Shown: one piece after another, positions 40,712 to 49,095 of the stretch
How positions within the stretch are numbered: the first letter of the stretch is position 1
Layout: each line of letters starts with the position of its first letter
Source of the DNA: Bacteroidota bacterium
GTDB lineage: Bacteria > Bacteroidota > Bacteroidia > Chitinophagales > LD1
NCBI GenBank assembly: GCA_947479455.1
Contig: CANJZE010000009.1
Location: 62,001 to 126,000 of the forward strand
DNA: 64,000 nt
Direction of reading: 5' to 3'
Notes under the pieces: model-generated
Databases searched by the model: none
What the model was told of the DNA's origin: nothing
What the model saw: only the letters and a program-made list of their open reading frames with translations
Translations under genes and position numbers: made by a program

Positions 40712-42763
40712 TTATTTCAGCTCCACCGAAATAATTTCAACTCTGCGTTCAACCGCAGCAGAAGGATTGTAAACCGAATTTGGTTTGTCTTCGCGATTAT
40801 CACTGATAGTTTTCGAAGCGGTTTCTTCTCCCAGCGATTCTGTTTTCAAATTCAAATTTCCATTGGTAATAAATGGAAGAAGAATGCCATCGCGGTAATG
40901 GAAAAAATAATTTCGAAGCGAGGCAACTCTACGATAACCGAGTTTAATATTGTATTCGTTGAAGTTAAGCGGAGAGCAATATCCTTTGATGGTTACATCT
41001 AATTTATTTCCACTTTGCAGCAGTTGCAAAAGCTGTGATGTGAAAGCCACTAAATCATAATAACCGTTGTCGACTTTCTCATTAAATAAATTTTCGACTT
41101 CTTTTTCTGCAGTTTGTTTCTCCTCTTTCTTCACACTCTTCGGATATTCCCTTTCATATTCAAAATGCAAAGCCGAATATGCTTCGTACGTTTTTCTATA
41201 ATCAAGCGAAGTCGTATCGCTTAAAGTTTTTGCATCGGGTTCATCGTTATGAAAATAAAGTTGAACCGGCAAAAGCTGTTTTACTTTTTTCAATTTGTCA
41301 TCTACAAAAATTCTTGGTTCAATAGGAATTGGCACTTGTGCAATAGGCGTTGAGTCAGGAATTACTGCAACAACGGTGTCGTGTTTTACAACAGGCGTAT
41401 CTAACTTCGCCACCACCGTATCAATTTTGTGCTCCATCTTTTTGCCGGTGTTGTAAGCATAAATATCGTTGCAGCAGGTTTCGGCTTCTATGAAATACGA
41501 ACCTTTACGATTCGATGTAATGAACGCTCTTGAGTTGTCAATTGCCTTGGTGTAATACAAATCATTCTGTGGAGTATTGATCGGCTGTAACAAATTTTTG
41601 GGTAAAGTCCAATTGGTTGATTCGCCTTGTGTTTCAAAAATATCGTAGTCCCCAAAACCATAATGCCAATCGCTGCTGAAAAAAAGTTTGCGATTGTTTA
41701 CATCGTAAAACGGAGTTACTTCATTTCCCGATGAATTGATTTTGTCACCCACATTTACCGCCTGCGAATAAGTTCCATCAGTATTCAGTTTGCTCATCCA
41801 AATATCCATCATGCCGTTTCCTCCTTCGCGGTCAGAAGAGAAAAACAAAATTTCGTTTCCCGATAAATCATACCCAATAGAAGGATGCGTATTCGTTGCT
41901 TTCGCTTCGTTCACATGGTCGCTTAATTTTTCTGCCGGTGTCCATTTATAGTTGTCGTACTTCGTTACATAAATATCGCAACGCGTGGTTGATTTATCTT
42001 TCTGTTCGCATTGGGTGAAAAAGAATTTTCTTGAATCGGGTGAGTAAGCGCCATTACCAATATTCAATTCCTGATTTGCTCCGTTGGGATTGTAAATAAT
42101 TTCGCGATTTGGTGGTTGATTGTAAAGTCGCACCAAATATTTTCCGTTCTTCTTATCAGCAGAAATATTTCTGAGCGAAGAGAATTGAATCCTGTCAGGA
42201 AAAACATGAATAGCATTAAACTCCGATTGTGGTGTGTTTACCTCCTTTCCTAAATGTTCAATTTTAACTGAGTCATCTTTCTTAGTATGGTCGCGCACCC
42301 AGGCACAAGCTTCAATTTCCTGCTGTGCTTTTGCATAATAGTAATCGCGCTTTCTGTATTTAGTTTGAAAACGGTGAAATTGTTTTTGCGCGTCTTCGCA
42401 TTTACATTCGCAGGTGCTGCGCAAGTTTTCCCCGAGCCAGAAATAGCTCATCGGAAACTGATTCTGTTTATCCAATTTTATCACCGCTCTGTAGCCGCTA
42501 TTTGCTCCTTCTAAATCATTGAACATTCTGCACGCTTCTGCATATTTGAAATTCAACTCCATGTTCTCTTCGTCTTTCTTGAGCGCATCTTTGTAATAAA
42601 GCGAAGCAGCATAGTAATCGCCTTCAGTAATTTTTTTGTCGCCCGCTTTGGTGAGTTGTGAAACGGTTTGGGAGAAAGACGATAGACAATAGACGAAAGG
42701 CAATAGAATGAGAAAAAAACGATAAGTAGTGCGAAGGTGGTGTCGGATGCTTCCATCCGACAC
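40712..42763 (-). CDS. OmpA-family protein with TPR and PD40 repeats, T9SS-associated (locus 3)
   Basis: About 683 residues from a GTG at 42763, chosen because it gives a normal signal peptide (RHHLRTTYR then FFLILLPFVYCLSSFSQ). The frame stays open to ATGs at 42832 (overlapping the transposase stop) and 42901 (inside the transposase), but these would bury the signal peptide. Order: TPR-like helices (AGDKKITEGDYYAASLYYKDALKK), PD40 propeller repeats (NEILFFSSDREGGNGMMDIWMSKL, NRKLFFSSDWHYGFGDYDIFE), then an OmpA-like peptidoglycan-binding domain (VTIKGYCSPLNFNEYNIKLGYRRVASLRNYF, VERRVEII). OmpA/PD40 proteins of this kind often follow an adhesin-PorP pair in Bacteroidota and probably anchor the PorP complex to the wall. 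The GTG start lies inside a REP hairpin, so a transposition event reshaped the 5' end. Confidence 0.85.
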   Translation of the reverse strand: MSDGSIRHHLRTTYRFFLILLPFVYCLSSFSQTVSQLTKAGDKKITEGDYYAASLYYKDALKKDEENMELNFKYAEACRMFNDLEGANSGYRAVIKLDKQNQFPMSYFWLGENLRSTCECKCEDAQKQFHRFQTKYRKRDYYYAKAQQEIEACAWVRDHTKKDDSVKIEHLGKEVNTPQSEFNAIHVFPDRIQFSSLRNISADKKNGKYLVRLYNQPPNREIIYNPNGANQELNIGNGAYSPDSRKFFFTQCEQKDKSTTRCDIYVTKYDNYKWTPAEKLSDHVNEAKATNTHPSIGYDLSGNEILFFSSDREGGNGMMDIWMSKLNTDGTYSQAVNVGDKINSSGNEVTPFYDVNNRKLFFSSDWHYGFGDYDIFETQGESTNWTLPKNLLQPINTPQNDLYYTKAIDNSRAFITSNRKGSYFIEAETCCNDIYAYNTGKKMEHKIDTVVAKLDTPVVKHDTVVAVIPDSTPIAQVPIPIEPRIFVDDKLKKVKQLLPVQLYFHNDEPDAKTLSDTTSLDYRKTYEAYSALHFEYEREYPKSVKKEEKQTAEKEVENLFNEKVDNGYYDLVAFTSQLLQLLQSGNKLDVTIKGYCSPLNFNEYNIKLGYRRVASLRNYFFHYRDGILLPFITNGNLNLKTESLGEETASKTISDNREDKPNSVYNPSAAVERRVEIISVELK
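42740..42763. repeat. REP hairpin, copy 1 (3' side of the transposase)
   Basis: Perfect 10-bp arms GTGTCGGATG and CATCCGACAC around a CTTC loop. The mirror copy at 43389-43412 has loop GAAG, that is, the same hairpin in opposite orientation. Outer flanks are also similar between the copies (GTGG before; CGTT-A-GCA after). Confidence 0.9.
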
Positions 42764-42824
42764 TTCGTTCACGCATACGATCAGCGATGTATTGGTTCGA
42801 GATTTTTTGTTTACAGACAATCTG

Positions 42825-43370
42825 TTATTCATAACCGAAAATTTCTGCATAGTGCGTGATAGGAATTTTAGGTTCACCGTTACATAAATAGTAAGAGGCA
42901 CTGGAATGCAAATAATCTTCAGGGGATGCCACTAAATTTTTGCGTACAGGATTTTCATGTATGTAATCTAACTTGACCAACATTACTTTTTGGGTGGTCA
43001 AAACCACATCGTCAAACCTATCCATCCAAATTTTGAATTCCTGTTTTGCAGTTTTAAATCTCAATTTTTCAAGTAACTGTATTTCCCGGTCAAAGTCTAT
43101 CATTCGTCTCAATTCACCGGAAGTAAATTTTTTAAAGTCACGCATGTAGGGTGACAACTTGTTTAACTGTGAGAAGAAAATAATAAAATGAATATGGTTA
43201 GGCATAATTACGTACGACAGAAGTTGTGCATCATATTTTTTGTTATAGAAATCGAAACTTGAATAAAGAATTTCAAAACGCATTTCCTCATTAAAAACAT
43301 TCAACCACTCATGACAAGTAGTGGTTACAAAAAACACATTGTCTTCTATACTTCTTCCTCTTAATCCCAT
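42825..43370 (-). CDS. REP-associated tyrosine transposase (RAYT, Y1/IS200-like)
   Basis: 181 residues from MGLRGRSIEDNVFFVTTTCHEW. The 15 upstream in-frame residues are a translation of the REP hairpin, so the ATG at 43370 is preferred. HUH motif H59-I-H61 in YVIMPNHIHFII; likely catalytic Tyr Y136 in KLDYIHENPVRKNLV. This is the standard TnpA-REP layout: single-strand DNA nicking and joining at hairpins. The gene is intact. It stands between two oppositely oriented REP hairpins and its stop overlaps a possible ATG of the next gene, so it may be expressed with the PorP operon. Confidence 0.92.
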   Translation of the reverse strand: MGLRGRSIEDNVFFVTTTCHEWLNVFNEEMRFEILYSSFDFYNKKYDAQLLSYVIMPNHIHFIIFFSQLNKLSPYMRDFKKFTSGELRRMIDFDREIQLLEKLRFKTAKQEFKIWMDRFDDVVLTTQKVMLVKLDYIHENPVRKNLVASPEDYLHSSASYYLCNGEPKIPITHYAEIFGYE

Positions 43371-43388
43371 GGTATTTGCTTTAACGCT

Positions 43389-43412
43389 GTGTCGGATGGA
43401 AGCATCCGACAC
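43389..43412. repeat. REP hairpin, copy 2 (5' side of the transposase)
   Basis: Arms GTGTCGGATG and CATCCGACAC with loop GAAG, inverted relative to copy 1. It lies six bases before the PorP stop codon at 43419. Confidence 0.9.
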
Positions 43413-43418
43413 CACAAC

Positions 43419-44468
43419 TCATAAAAATGCCGGACACACCGCACCCGGTTTATTTATTTTTTTCACTTTGGCTAAAATGTAAATCACACTCACTTCAAAT
43501 CCTCCGTTGTATCGACTGGCAACATGCAGTTTCGAAAAATTCATATCGTAACTCAAATTCACTTGCAGGTTGTCGTAATCCATTCCAGCTAATAGCCAAC
43601 CTGCTTCGGCACTTCTACCGTATGCACCCAAGTTAAGTGCAACCGTGTGCGGAATATTCATGGGCAGATAATATTTTATGTGCGCGCCATAATCAATTTC
43701 ATATTTCGAATCCTGTATTTGAAACATTAGCTCAGGAACAAGATCTAATCGCTTTGTTACTTTTACTTGCGCGCGCGTGTGAACCGTGAACCGCGGATTT
43801 AATTTCACCGAATTGTCATTGTAGAAACTTTGTTTGGGTTGCGACAAATGCGTTGCACCAAAACCCAACGTAAAATTGGTGCGCTCGTTTTTTGAATAGC
43901 GGTAAGCCAAACCAACTCCCAAATCGAAATAATTGAAACGCGTGCGTGAAAAACTTTCATCAATAGAAATGTTCGGGTCATACACATCGCCATTCCATTG
44001 ATTATCGAAATTCAATTTGCTGTAATTGATGTTACGGTTCACCAATCCAAATTGAATTCCACCGCTGATGGCATTGTGAAATTTTTTGTCTAAGGATTTG
44101 ATGTAAGAAATTGAAAGAGCGGTATTCAACGAAGTAAAACGCGAATCACCTGCTCGGTCAAAGAAGAAAACCAATCCTGCACCAATGCGGTCATTGTTTT
44201 TCAGTCTTAGAAAATTTGCTTCTGCTGAAAACGAAAATGTATTGTAACGAACCGGAACACTCGGCCATTGATTTCGGTAATTGCCAACGAAACGATAATC
44301 GCCATCAAACAAATTTGTGTTAGCCGGGTTTTGATTGAGTGGTGAGAAGTTGAACTGAGAGAAGTGAATGTCCTGAGAATTACTAATTAAAAACAGCCAA
44401 TTACTAATTACTAATAGCAATACACATTTGCTCAGTTTACTTGTATTAAATTGTAATTTGTAATTCAT
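43419..44468 (-). CDS. PorP/SprF family T9SS outer-membrane protein (locus 3)
   Basis: 349 residues. Signal region LSKCVLLLVISNWLFLISNSQ, then DIHFSQFNFSPLNQNPANTNLFDGDYRFVGNYRNQWPSV, the family opening. Barrel strands follow (RIGAGLVFFFDRAGDSRF, FTLGFGATHLSQPKQSFYND), ending KKINKPGAVCPAFL. Starts ten bases after the stop of the PKD adhesin, so the two are co-transcribed; the OmpA/PD40 gene that would complete the set is now separated by the RAYT unit. The signal peptide is encoded partly by ATTAGTAATT repeats. Confidence 0.93.
   Translation of the reverse strand: MNYKLQFNTSKLSKCVLLLVISNWLFLISNSQDIHFSQFNFSPLNQNPANTNLFDGDYRFVGNYRNQWPSVPVRYNTFSFSAEANFLRLKNNDRIGAGLVFFFDRAGDSRFTSLNTALSISYIKSLDKKFHNAISGGIQFGLVNRNINYSKLNFDNQWNGDVYDPNISIDESFSRTRFNYFDLGVGLAYRYSKNERTNFTLGFGATHLSQPKQSFYNDNSVKLNPRFTVHTRAQVKVTKRLDLVPELMFQIQDSKYEIDYGAHIKYYLPMNIPHTVALNLGAYGRSAEAGWLLAGMDYDNLQVNLSYDMNFSKLHVASRYNGGFEVSVIYILAKVKKINKPGAVCPAFL
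44378..44417. repeat. ATTACTAATT tandem units inside a signal-peptide coding region
   Basis: Three copies of AATTACTAATT-like units (44378-44388 and two overlapping copies at 44399-44417), read on the minus strand as ATTAGTAATT and translated as (V/L)ISN twice. A simple AT-rich repeat has been captured as the hydrophobic core of the PorP signal peptide. Confidence 0.5.
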
Positions 44469-44478
44469 AAAATCGTAA

Positions 44479-47400
44479 TTAACGCAAGAGCGTTACATTT
44501 CCTTTCTTAAAAAACTTCTCCCCGCTTTCGCAAAGACCTTCGCAATACCAGCCAAAAACAGCCGGGTCAATTTTCTTTCCTTTAAAATTTCCATCCCAAC
44601 CTTTGGTTATGTCGTGTGTTTCAAAAACTTTCTGTCCCCAACGATCATACACAGCAAAATAAAGTTTGGTGATGCTATTGCCGCGCACATACAATACATC
44701 ATTCTTTCCATCGTTGTTCGGTGAAAAAGCATTGGGTATGTAGAGATTTGATTCGGCACATGGCGTATGAAGGATGTAAACCCAAACACTATCGGTTTTT
44801 CTGCAACCATTTTCGTCCTGAACTTGCACCACGTAAACGTGATTGTCATAAGGAGTAGCAACCGGATTTGTAATGTCAATTGCACTTAATGTTGAATCGG
44901 CTTGCCACATCAACCAAATTGCATTCGAAGAATCTGCATTGAGTTGCGAAGAGCCACCCCAGGTTATTGTATCAGGATTTGCAGTGGCAATAACATTTGC
45001 CTGCGAAGAGAACACGTTCACCACAGTTGAATCAATGTAGCGACAATGCAAAGCATTTTCTGCGGTTACAATAAATGTTGTTGTGTTCGAAGCAAAAACT
45101 GTAGGGCTGTTTGTTGAATCACCGCTCAAAATATTTGCGTTCGGTTTCCAATCGTAAACTAAAGGCAATGAATTATAATGGCTAACGAGCAATCGAATAT
45201 TTCCTCCCGAACAAATCACAGTATCGCCAATAGCATGAATCGAATCTTTGTAAACGTTCACTGTTTGAAAAATTGAATCGCTGCAAATTCCATTGGAAAT
45301 AATCAGCAAGTAAGTAGTCGTATCTTTTGGAAAAGCACTAGGATTTGAAATAGAAGAATTAGTAAGTGTAGTTGCAGGCTGCCAATGATAAGTGAGCACC
45401 GTATCGTTAGTCACAAAACCAATTTGTGCCGAATCATTTAAGCAAATTGTTTTTGCAGGCAATGAATAAGTAGTATCAGATAGAAGAATAAGTTGCTTAG
45501 TTACCGAATCAATTTTATTGCAGGCGTTGTTGTCGCGCACAATCAAGGTGACGTTATACAGGTTCGAAGAAGTATACGTGTGCGAAGGATTTTGCAAAGT
45601 GGAAGTTGTGCCATCACCAAAATGCCATTCGTAAGTTGCGGTTCCGCTTGCATTGCTGGTGTTATTGAACTGCGCGCTATACGGTGTGCAACCGGATGGT
45701 GGTGGAATAAAATCAGCATTTGCAATTGGTGGTGAAGATGGGAATGTAACAGTTACAGAATCGGTAAAAAAGCAATGTTGTGCAGTTTCAACAGTTACAT
45801 AAAAAGTAGTGTTGGTCAACGGAACAGCTAATGGATTTGCAGTATTTGCTCCCGCAATAATTAGAGAAGACGGAGTCCATGTGTAATTGATAAATGAATT
45901 TCCGGTGCTGCTTACGACCGAAAGCACAATCGTATCTCCGTGGCAAAGAAGACTTGTTGATGTTGCGTTAATCGTATCAATTACGTTCAACACTTTTTGA
46001 ATAAATGTATCGGTGCAAAGTCCGTTTGATATCAATAACTGATAGGTGGTGTTCTGTGTAGTATTGCTGAACGGATTGGAAACATTAGGTGGCGAAAGTG
46101 TACTGCTCGGATTCCAGAAATAATGAAACGAGGTATCGGGATTTGCGGGCAAACCAATTTGAACCGATTGAGAAACACACTTTGTGATGGCGGGAATTGT
46201 ATCGCGTGCATGATTCGCCACGATTAAAATTTGTTTGGTAATTGTATCGCTGCTATTGCAACTTGCAGGGTCTATTACTACTAACTGAATGGTATAGAGC
46301 CCAGCCTGCGTATATGTATGTGATGGGTTGAATTGCGTGGAAGTTCCTCCATCGCCAAAAGTCCATTGATAAGTTGGCGACAAAACAACTTTACTTGTAT
46401 TAGTAAACGAAGCAGTGAAAGGCGCACAAGCAGTCGGTGGCGCGGCAAAATCAGCTGCCACTAAAGGCAAATCTAAACTGAATTTAAAAACGGCATTGTT
46501 GCAATTATAACTATTGTTGGTTTGAGAAACCGCACCGGCAGTTGTAGGAAACGTACTTACACCGCCACAGCCTGCACAAACAGATTGGTACATAATTCCC
46601 TTCCTATCAAAACGCGAAGTTCCCCCATCCACATGCTCTTCGGCATTCGGGCTTCCGAAGTAGGTTGCATACGAAAGTGCCGAAGCATCATCTTCCAAAA
46701 CCATTACATAAAAATCTTTTCCGTCAGTGGTGTTTTGATATGCATCGGGAGTAATATCTAGTCCGGCTGTGGTTAAACGAGGCTCAGCGGCAGCACCCAC
46801 AAGCGGATACGAACCCCAACCACTTACATACATTTTGTTGCATACATCTACCAAGAAAGCAGTAGGCGAAATATCGGGCGTGCTATCGCCTCTTCCAAAT
46901 GCTGTTGACCAAATTATGGAATCGAGAAGCGGTGTAATTTTACTGATGAACTGTCCGCTGCTTGGTCGGTTGTAAATAGCATTCTTGATAAAAGTATTTC
47001 CCGTAGCCGCAGTTTGCCCAAGCACATAAACGTTTCCCGTTTTGCTGGTTTCTACAAAATAAATTTGGTCGTAAGCAGGCGACCCATAATAAGTAGCCTG
47101 AAAAAGTTGATTGCCGTTTTTGCTCAAGTGCGCAATAAAACCATCGGCTCTTCCACCTAAGTTTGTTCCTTGAATAACCCCTGCCGTTGCCGGAAAATTT
47201 TGTGATTGTGTTCCTCCGGAAACATACAAATCATCATTGCCATCAAAGGTTACTGAATAAATAGCATCATCATCACTTCCTCCAATGTAAGTGGACCAAA
47301 TTAGGTTAGTGAGGTTATTATCTAGTTTTATAATTACGCCTTCCATCAATCCAGCACTGGTAGTTTGATAAGCCCCGGGTGTAGTTGGAAAATTTGTGGA

Positions 47401-48783
47401 GCGCGTGCAAGTAGCTATATAAACGTTATTATTTTTATCAATGTCAATTTCACCTCGCACCTCATCGGCATAATTAAAATGCAAGCCAGCATATTCGGGA
47501 TAAGTTAGTCCGTCATTTCCTGTACCTCCTAAATAGGTGGAAGCAAGCAGTGCGGTTCCATTTGGATTGAAACGCGTAATGATAATATCGGAACCCGTTA
47601 AATAATGAACGGCAAGCCCTGTAAAAACGCCAGGGTTGATTCCACCATTGAAAGAAGTATCGTAAGCATTTGGCGTAACAGGAAAATTACTGGATGCTGT
47701 TGTGCCGAACACAAACAATTCATCGTTGGTGTTCACCACCAAACTATGTGGCAAATCATCATGATTGCCTCCAAGGTAAGTGGAATAAATGCGTTGCGTT
47801 CCTGCTGAATCATACTTGGTGATTCCAATATCAGTTCCTGTTCCACTTCTGTTCGAAGCGTTGTTGTAACCCAATCCACCTGCCCATGTAGTTTGAAACG
47901 CGCCAACCGTTGTAGGAAAAAAATCTCCTGCAAAATTGAAAACGCTTCCTGCGGCATACACTTCCCCGCGGCTATCATAAGTAGCAGAGTAACCAAAGTT
48001 ATCAGCCGTTGAACCACTAAAGGTCGAAAAAATCAAAGTAGGGTCAATCACTAAATCAAAATTTTTGTCGTAACCATCAGGAAAAGAAAATGAAACTTTT
48101 TCGCCTTTCAATTCATATGCACATTTCACTTCTTTCTTTTCACCGTTGATAATTTGATATGCGTATGGATTCATCTCTACCACATCACCTACCGAAGTTT
48201 TAATTCTCAATTGCGCGTTCTCTTTTAAAACTTCACTAGCACCTTCGTAACGAATTGTAATGTTTTGGGCATCTGCATTTTTCTTCACCACAAAATCATA
48301 CTTCATATTTCCATCGGCAGAATATACTTTAAGGTCAATACCGTTGTAAATATTTTCGTAACCAATTTGATGAAAAGCATTTACGCCTGCCGCCCAATGT
48401 TTCGGGTCGTTGCCCAAGTAATAATTGAAATACTCTTTCAGTTTTTCACCACCAACTATTTTGCAATTCGTATTTGCATTTTCAAAAACAGCACGAAATG
48501 CATGAGTATGAATGGTAGGGTCTAAGTCGGGTTTGTATTCTATATGTCTGTGCAAATCGTGGCGAAGGCGTTTCATGTCTTCTTCGCTTGCTAACAAGTA
48601 GGTGAAATTATTTTGACAGAAAAAGACATGCGCGTTCGGCATTTCGAGTTTGTAGTGAACCTCATTATGCCATTGCCCTTTATTCTCAGTAAAATACAAA
48701 CTACGGCATGAAGCGCAAAACTCCGCAGCATTGATTTTGCTGTGTAAGAGAAGCAGAATTAAAAACGGGTAAAATTTTTTCAT
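44479..48783 (-). CDS. PKD-repeat adhesin with SBBP-type propeller, T9SS type B (locus 3)
   Basis: 1434 residues. Signal peptide MKKFYPFLILLLLHSKINAA; then the DUF7948-type N-terminus (YFTENKGQWHNEVHYKLE, GIDLKVYSADGNMKYDFVVKKNADAQNI); then an SBBP-like seven- or eight-bladed propeller with repeated S-T-Y-L/I-G-G (YSTYLGGNHDD, ASTYLGGTGND, WSTYIGGSDDD). Two clear PKD domains follow (FTASFTNTSK ... YQWTFGDGGTST and YSAQFNNTS ... YEWHFGDGTTST), with Cys-containing Ig-like segments between and after them. The last 90 residues are the gliding-motility-associated sorting domain (YIPNAFSPNNDGKND, YDRWGQKVFE, GWDGNFKG, GNVTLLR). Surface protein exported by T9SS with the PorP encoded ten bases downstream. 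Confidence 0.94.
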   Translation of the reverse strand: MKKFYPFLILLLLHSKINAAEFCASCRSLYFTENKGQWHNEVHYKLEMPNAHVFFCQNNFTYLLASEEDMKRLRHDLHRHIEYKPDLDPTIHTHAFRAVFENANTNCKIVGGEKLKEYFNYYLGNDPKHWAAGVNAFHQIGYENIYNGIDLKVYSADGNMKYDFVVKKNADAQNITIRYEGASEVLKENAQLRIKTSVGDVVEMNPYAYQIINGEKKEVKCAYELKGEKVSFSFPDGYDKNFDLVIDPTLIFSTFSGSTADNFGYSATYDSRGEVYAAGSVFNFAGDFFPTTVGAFQTTWAGGLGYNNASNRSGTGTDIGITKYDSAGTQRIYSTYLGGNHDDLPHSLVVNTNDELFVFGTTASSNFPVTPNAYDTSFNGGINPGVFTGLAVHYLTGSDIIITRFNPNGTALLASTYLGGTGNDGLTYPEYAGLHFNYADEVRGEIDIDKNNNVYIATCTRSTNFPTTPGAYQTTSAGLMEGVIIKLDNNLTNLIWSTYIGGSDDDAIYSVTFDGNDDLYVSGGTQSQNFPATAGVIQGTNLGGRADGFIAHLSKNGNQLFQATYYGSPAYDQIYFVETSKTGNVYVLGQTAATGNTFIKNAIYNRPSSGQFISKITPLLDSIIWSTAFGRGDSTPDISPTAFLVDVCNKMYVSGWGSYPLVGAAAEPRLTTAGLDITPDAYQNTTDGKDFYVMVLEDDASALSYATYFGSPNAEEHVDGGTSRFDRKGIMYQSVCAGCGGVSTFPTTAGAVSQTNNSYNCNNAVFKFSLDLPLVAADFAAPPTACAPFTASFTNTSKVVLSPTYQWTFGDGGTSTQFNPSHTYTQAGLYTIQLVVIDPASCNSSDTITKQILIVANHARDTIPAITKCVSQSVQIGLPANPDTSFHYFWNPSSTLSPPNVSNPFSNTTQNTTYQLLISNGLCTDTFIQKVLNVIDTINATSTSLLCHGDTIVLSVVSSTGNSFINYTWTPSSLIIAGANTANPLAVPLTNTTFYVTVETAQHCFFTDSVTVTFPSSPPIANADFIPPPSGCTPYSAQFNNTSNASGTATYEWHFGDGTTSTLQNPSHTYTSSNLYNVTLIVRDNNACNKIDSVTKQLILLSDTTYSLPAKTICLNDSAQIGFVTNDTVLTYHWQPATTLTNSSISNPSAFPKDTTTYLLIISNGICSDSIFQTVNVYKDSIHAIGDTVICSGGNIRLLVSHYNSLPLVYDWKPNANILSGDSTNSPTVFASNTTTFIVTAENALHCRYIDSTVVNVFSSQANVIATANPDTITWGGSSQLNADSSNAIWLMWQADSTLSAIDITNPVATPYDNHVYVVQVQDENGCRKTDSVWVYILHTPCAESNLYIPNAFSPNNDGKNDVLYVRGNSITKLYFAVYDRWGQKVFETHDITKGWDGNFKGKKIDPAVFGWYCEGLCESGEKFFKKGNVTLLR

Positions 48784-49095
48784 GTGCTTAATGACCGATT
48801 GAAAATATTAAAGTTGTTCAGCTTTTTCTAATCAGTGAATTACAAGATTGTATTTGTAAGTCAATAGTTGCTTTCTATTTTCATTGGGAAAGTCTCGTTT
48901 TTCTAACTCGTTCATCTCCTCTCCTCTGCCTTTACCTCGAAACGTAGCAGAGCCGTTTGCGTAAAGAGTAGCAAACAAGAAAAAATGATAGACAGTTTTA
49001 CAAAATATGTGCATATCCTGTAAGTAGTAAAAAGGAATCTGCCTCGTAAATGTTTATTTTTAAAGTGAATTTATTTTCTGTAAAAAATTTTCAAC
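48784..49095. other. divergent intergenic region between two surface-protein genes
   Basis: 312 bases between the oppositely oriented PKD adhesin and delta-60 genes; it must hold both promoters, but no box closer than five or six of eight to TAnnTTTG is evident. A 60-codon frame on the minus strand (48832-49014) has no family likeness and is probably not a gene. Confidence 0.4.

Larger units (their letters stand above)
42740..43412 (-). mobile_element. REP-RAYT unit inserted in a T9SS operon
   Basis: A tyrosine transposase gene with one REP hairpin on each side, in opposite orientations. The unit is 673 bases and lies between the locus-3 PorP gene and the OmpA/PD40 gene. RAYT proteins act on REP hairpins in single-stranded DNA. 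No target-site duplication is obvious, as expected for HUH enzymes. Confidence 0.85.

Noticed and set aside
48832-49014. 60-codon frame on the minus strand between two surface-protein genes
   Set aside because: No recognisable domain, poor start context, and it lies where both divergent promoters must be.
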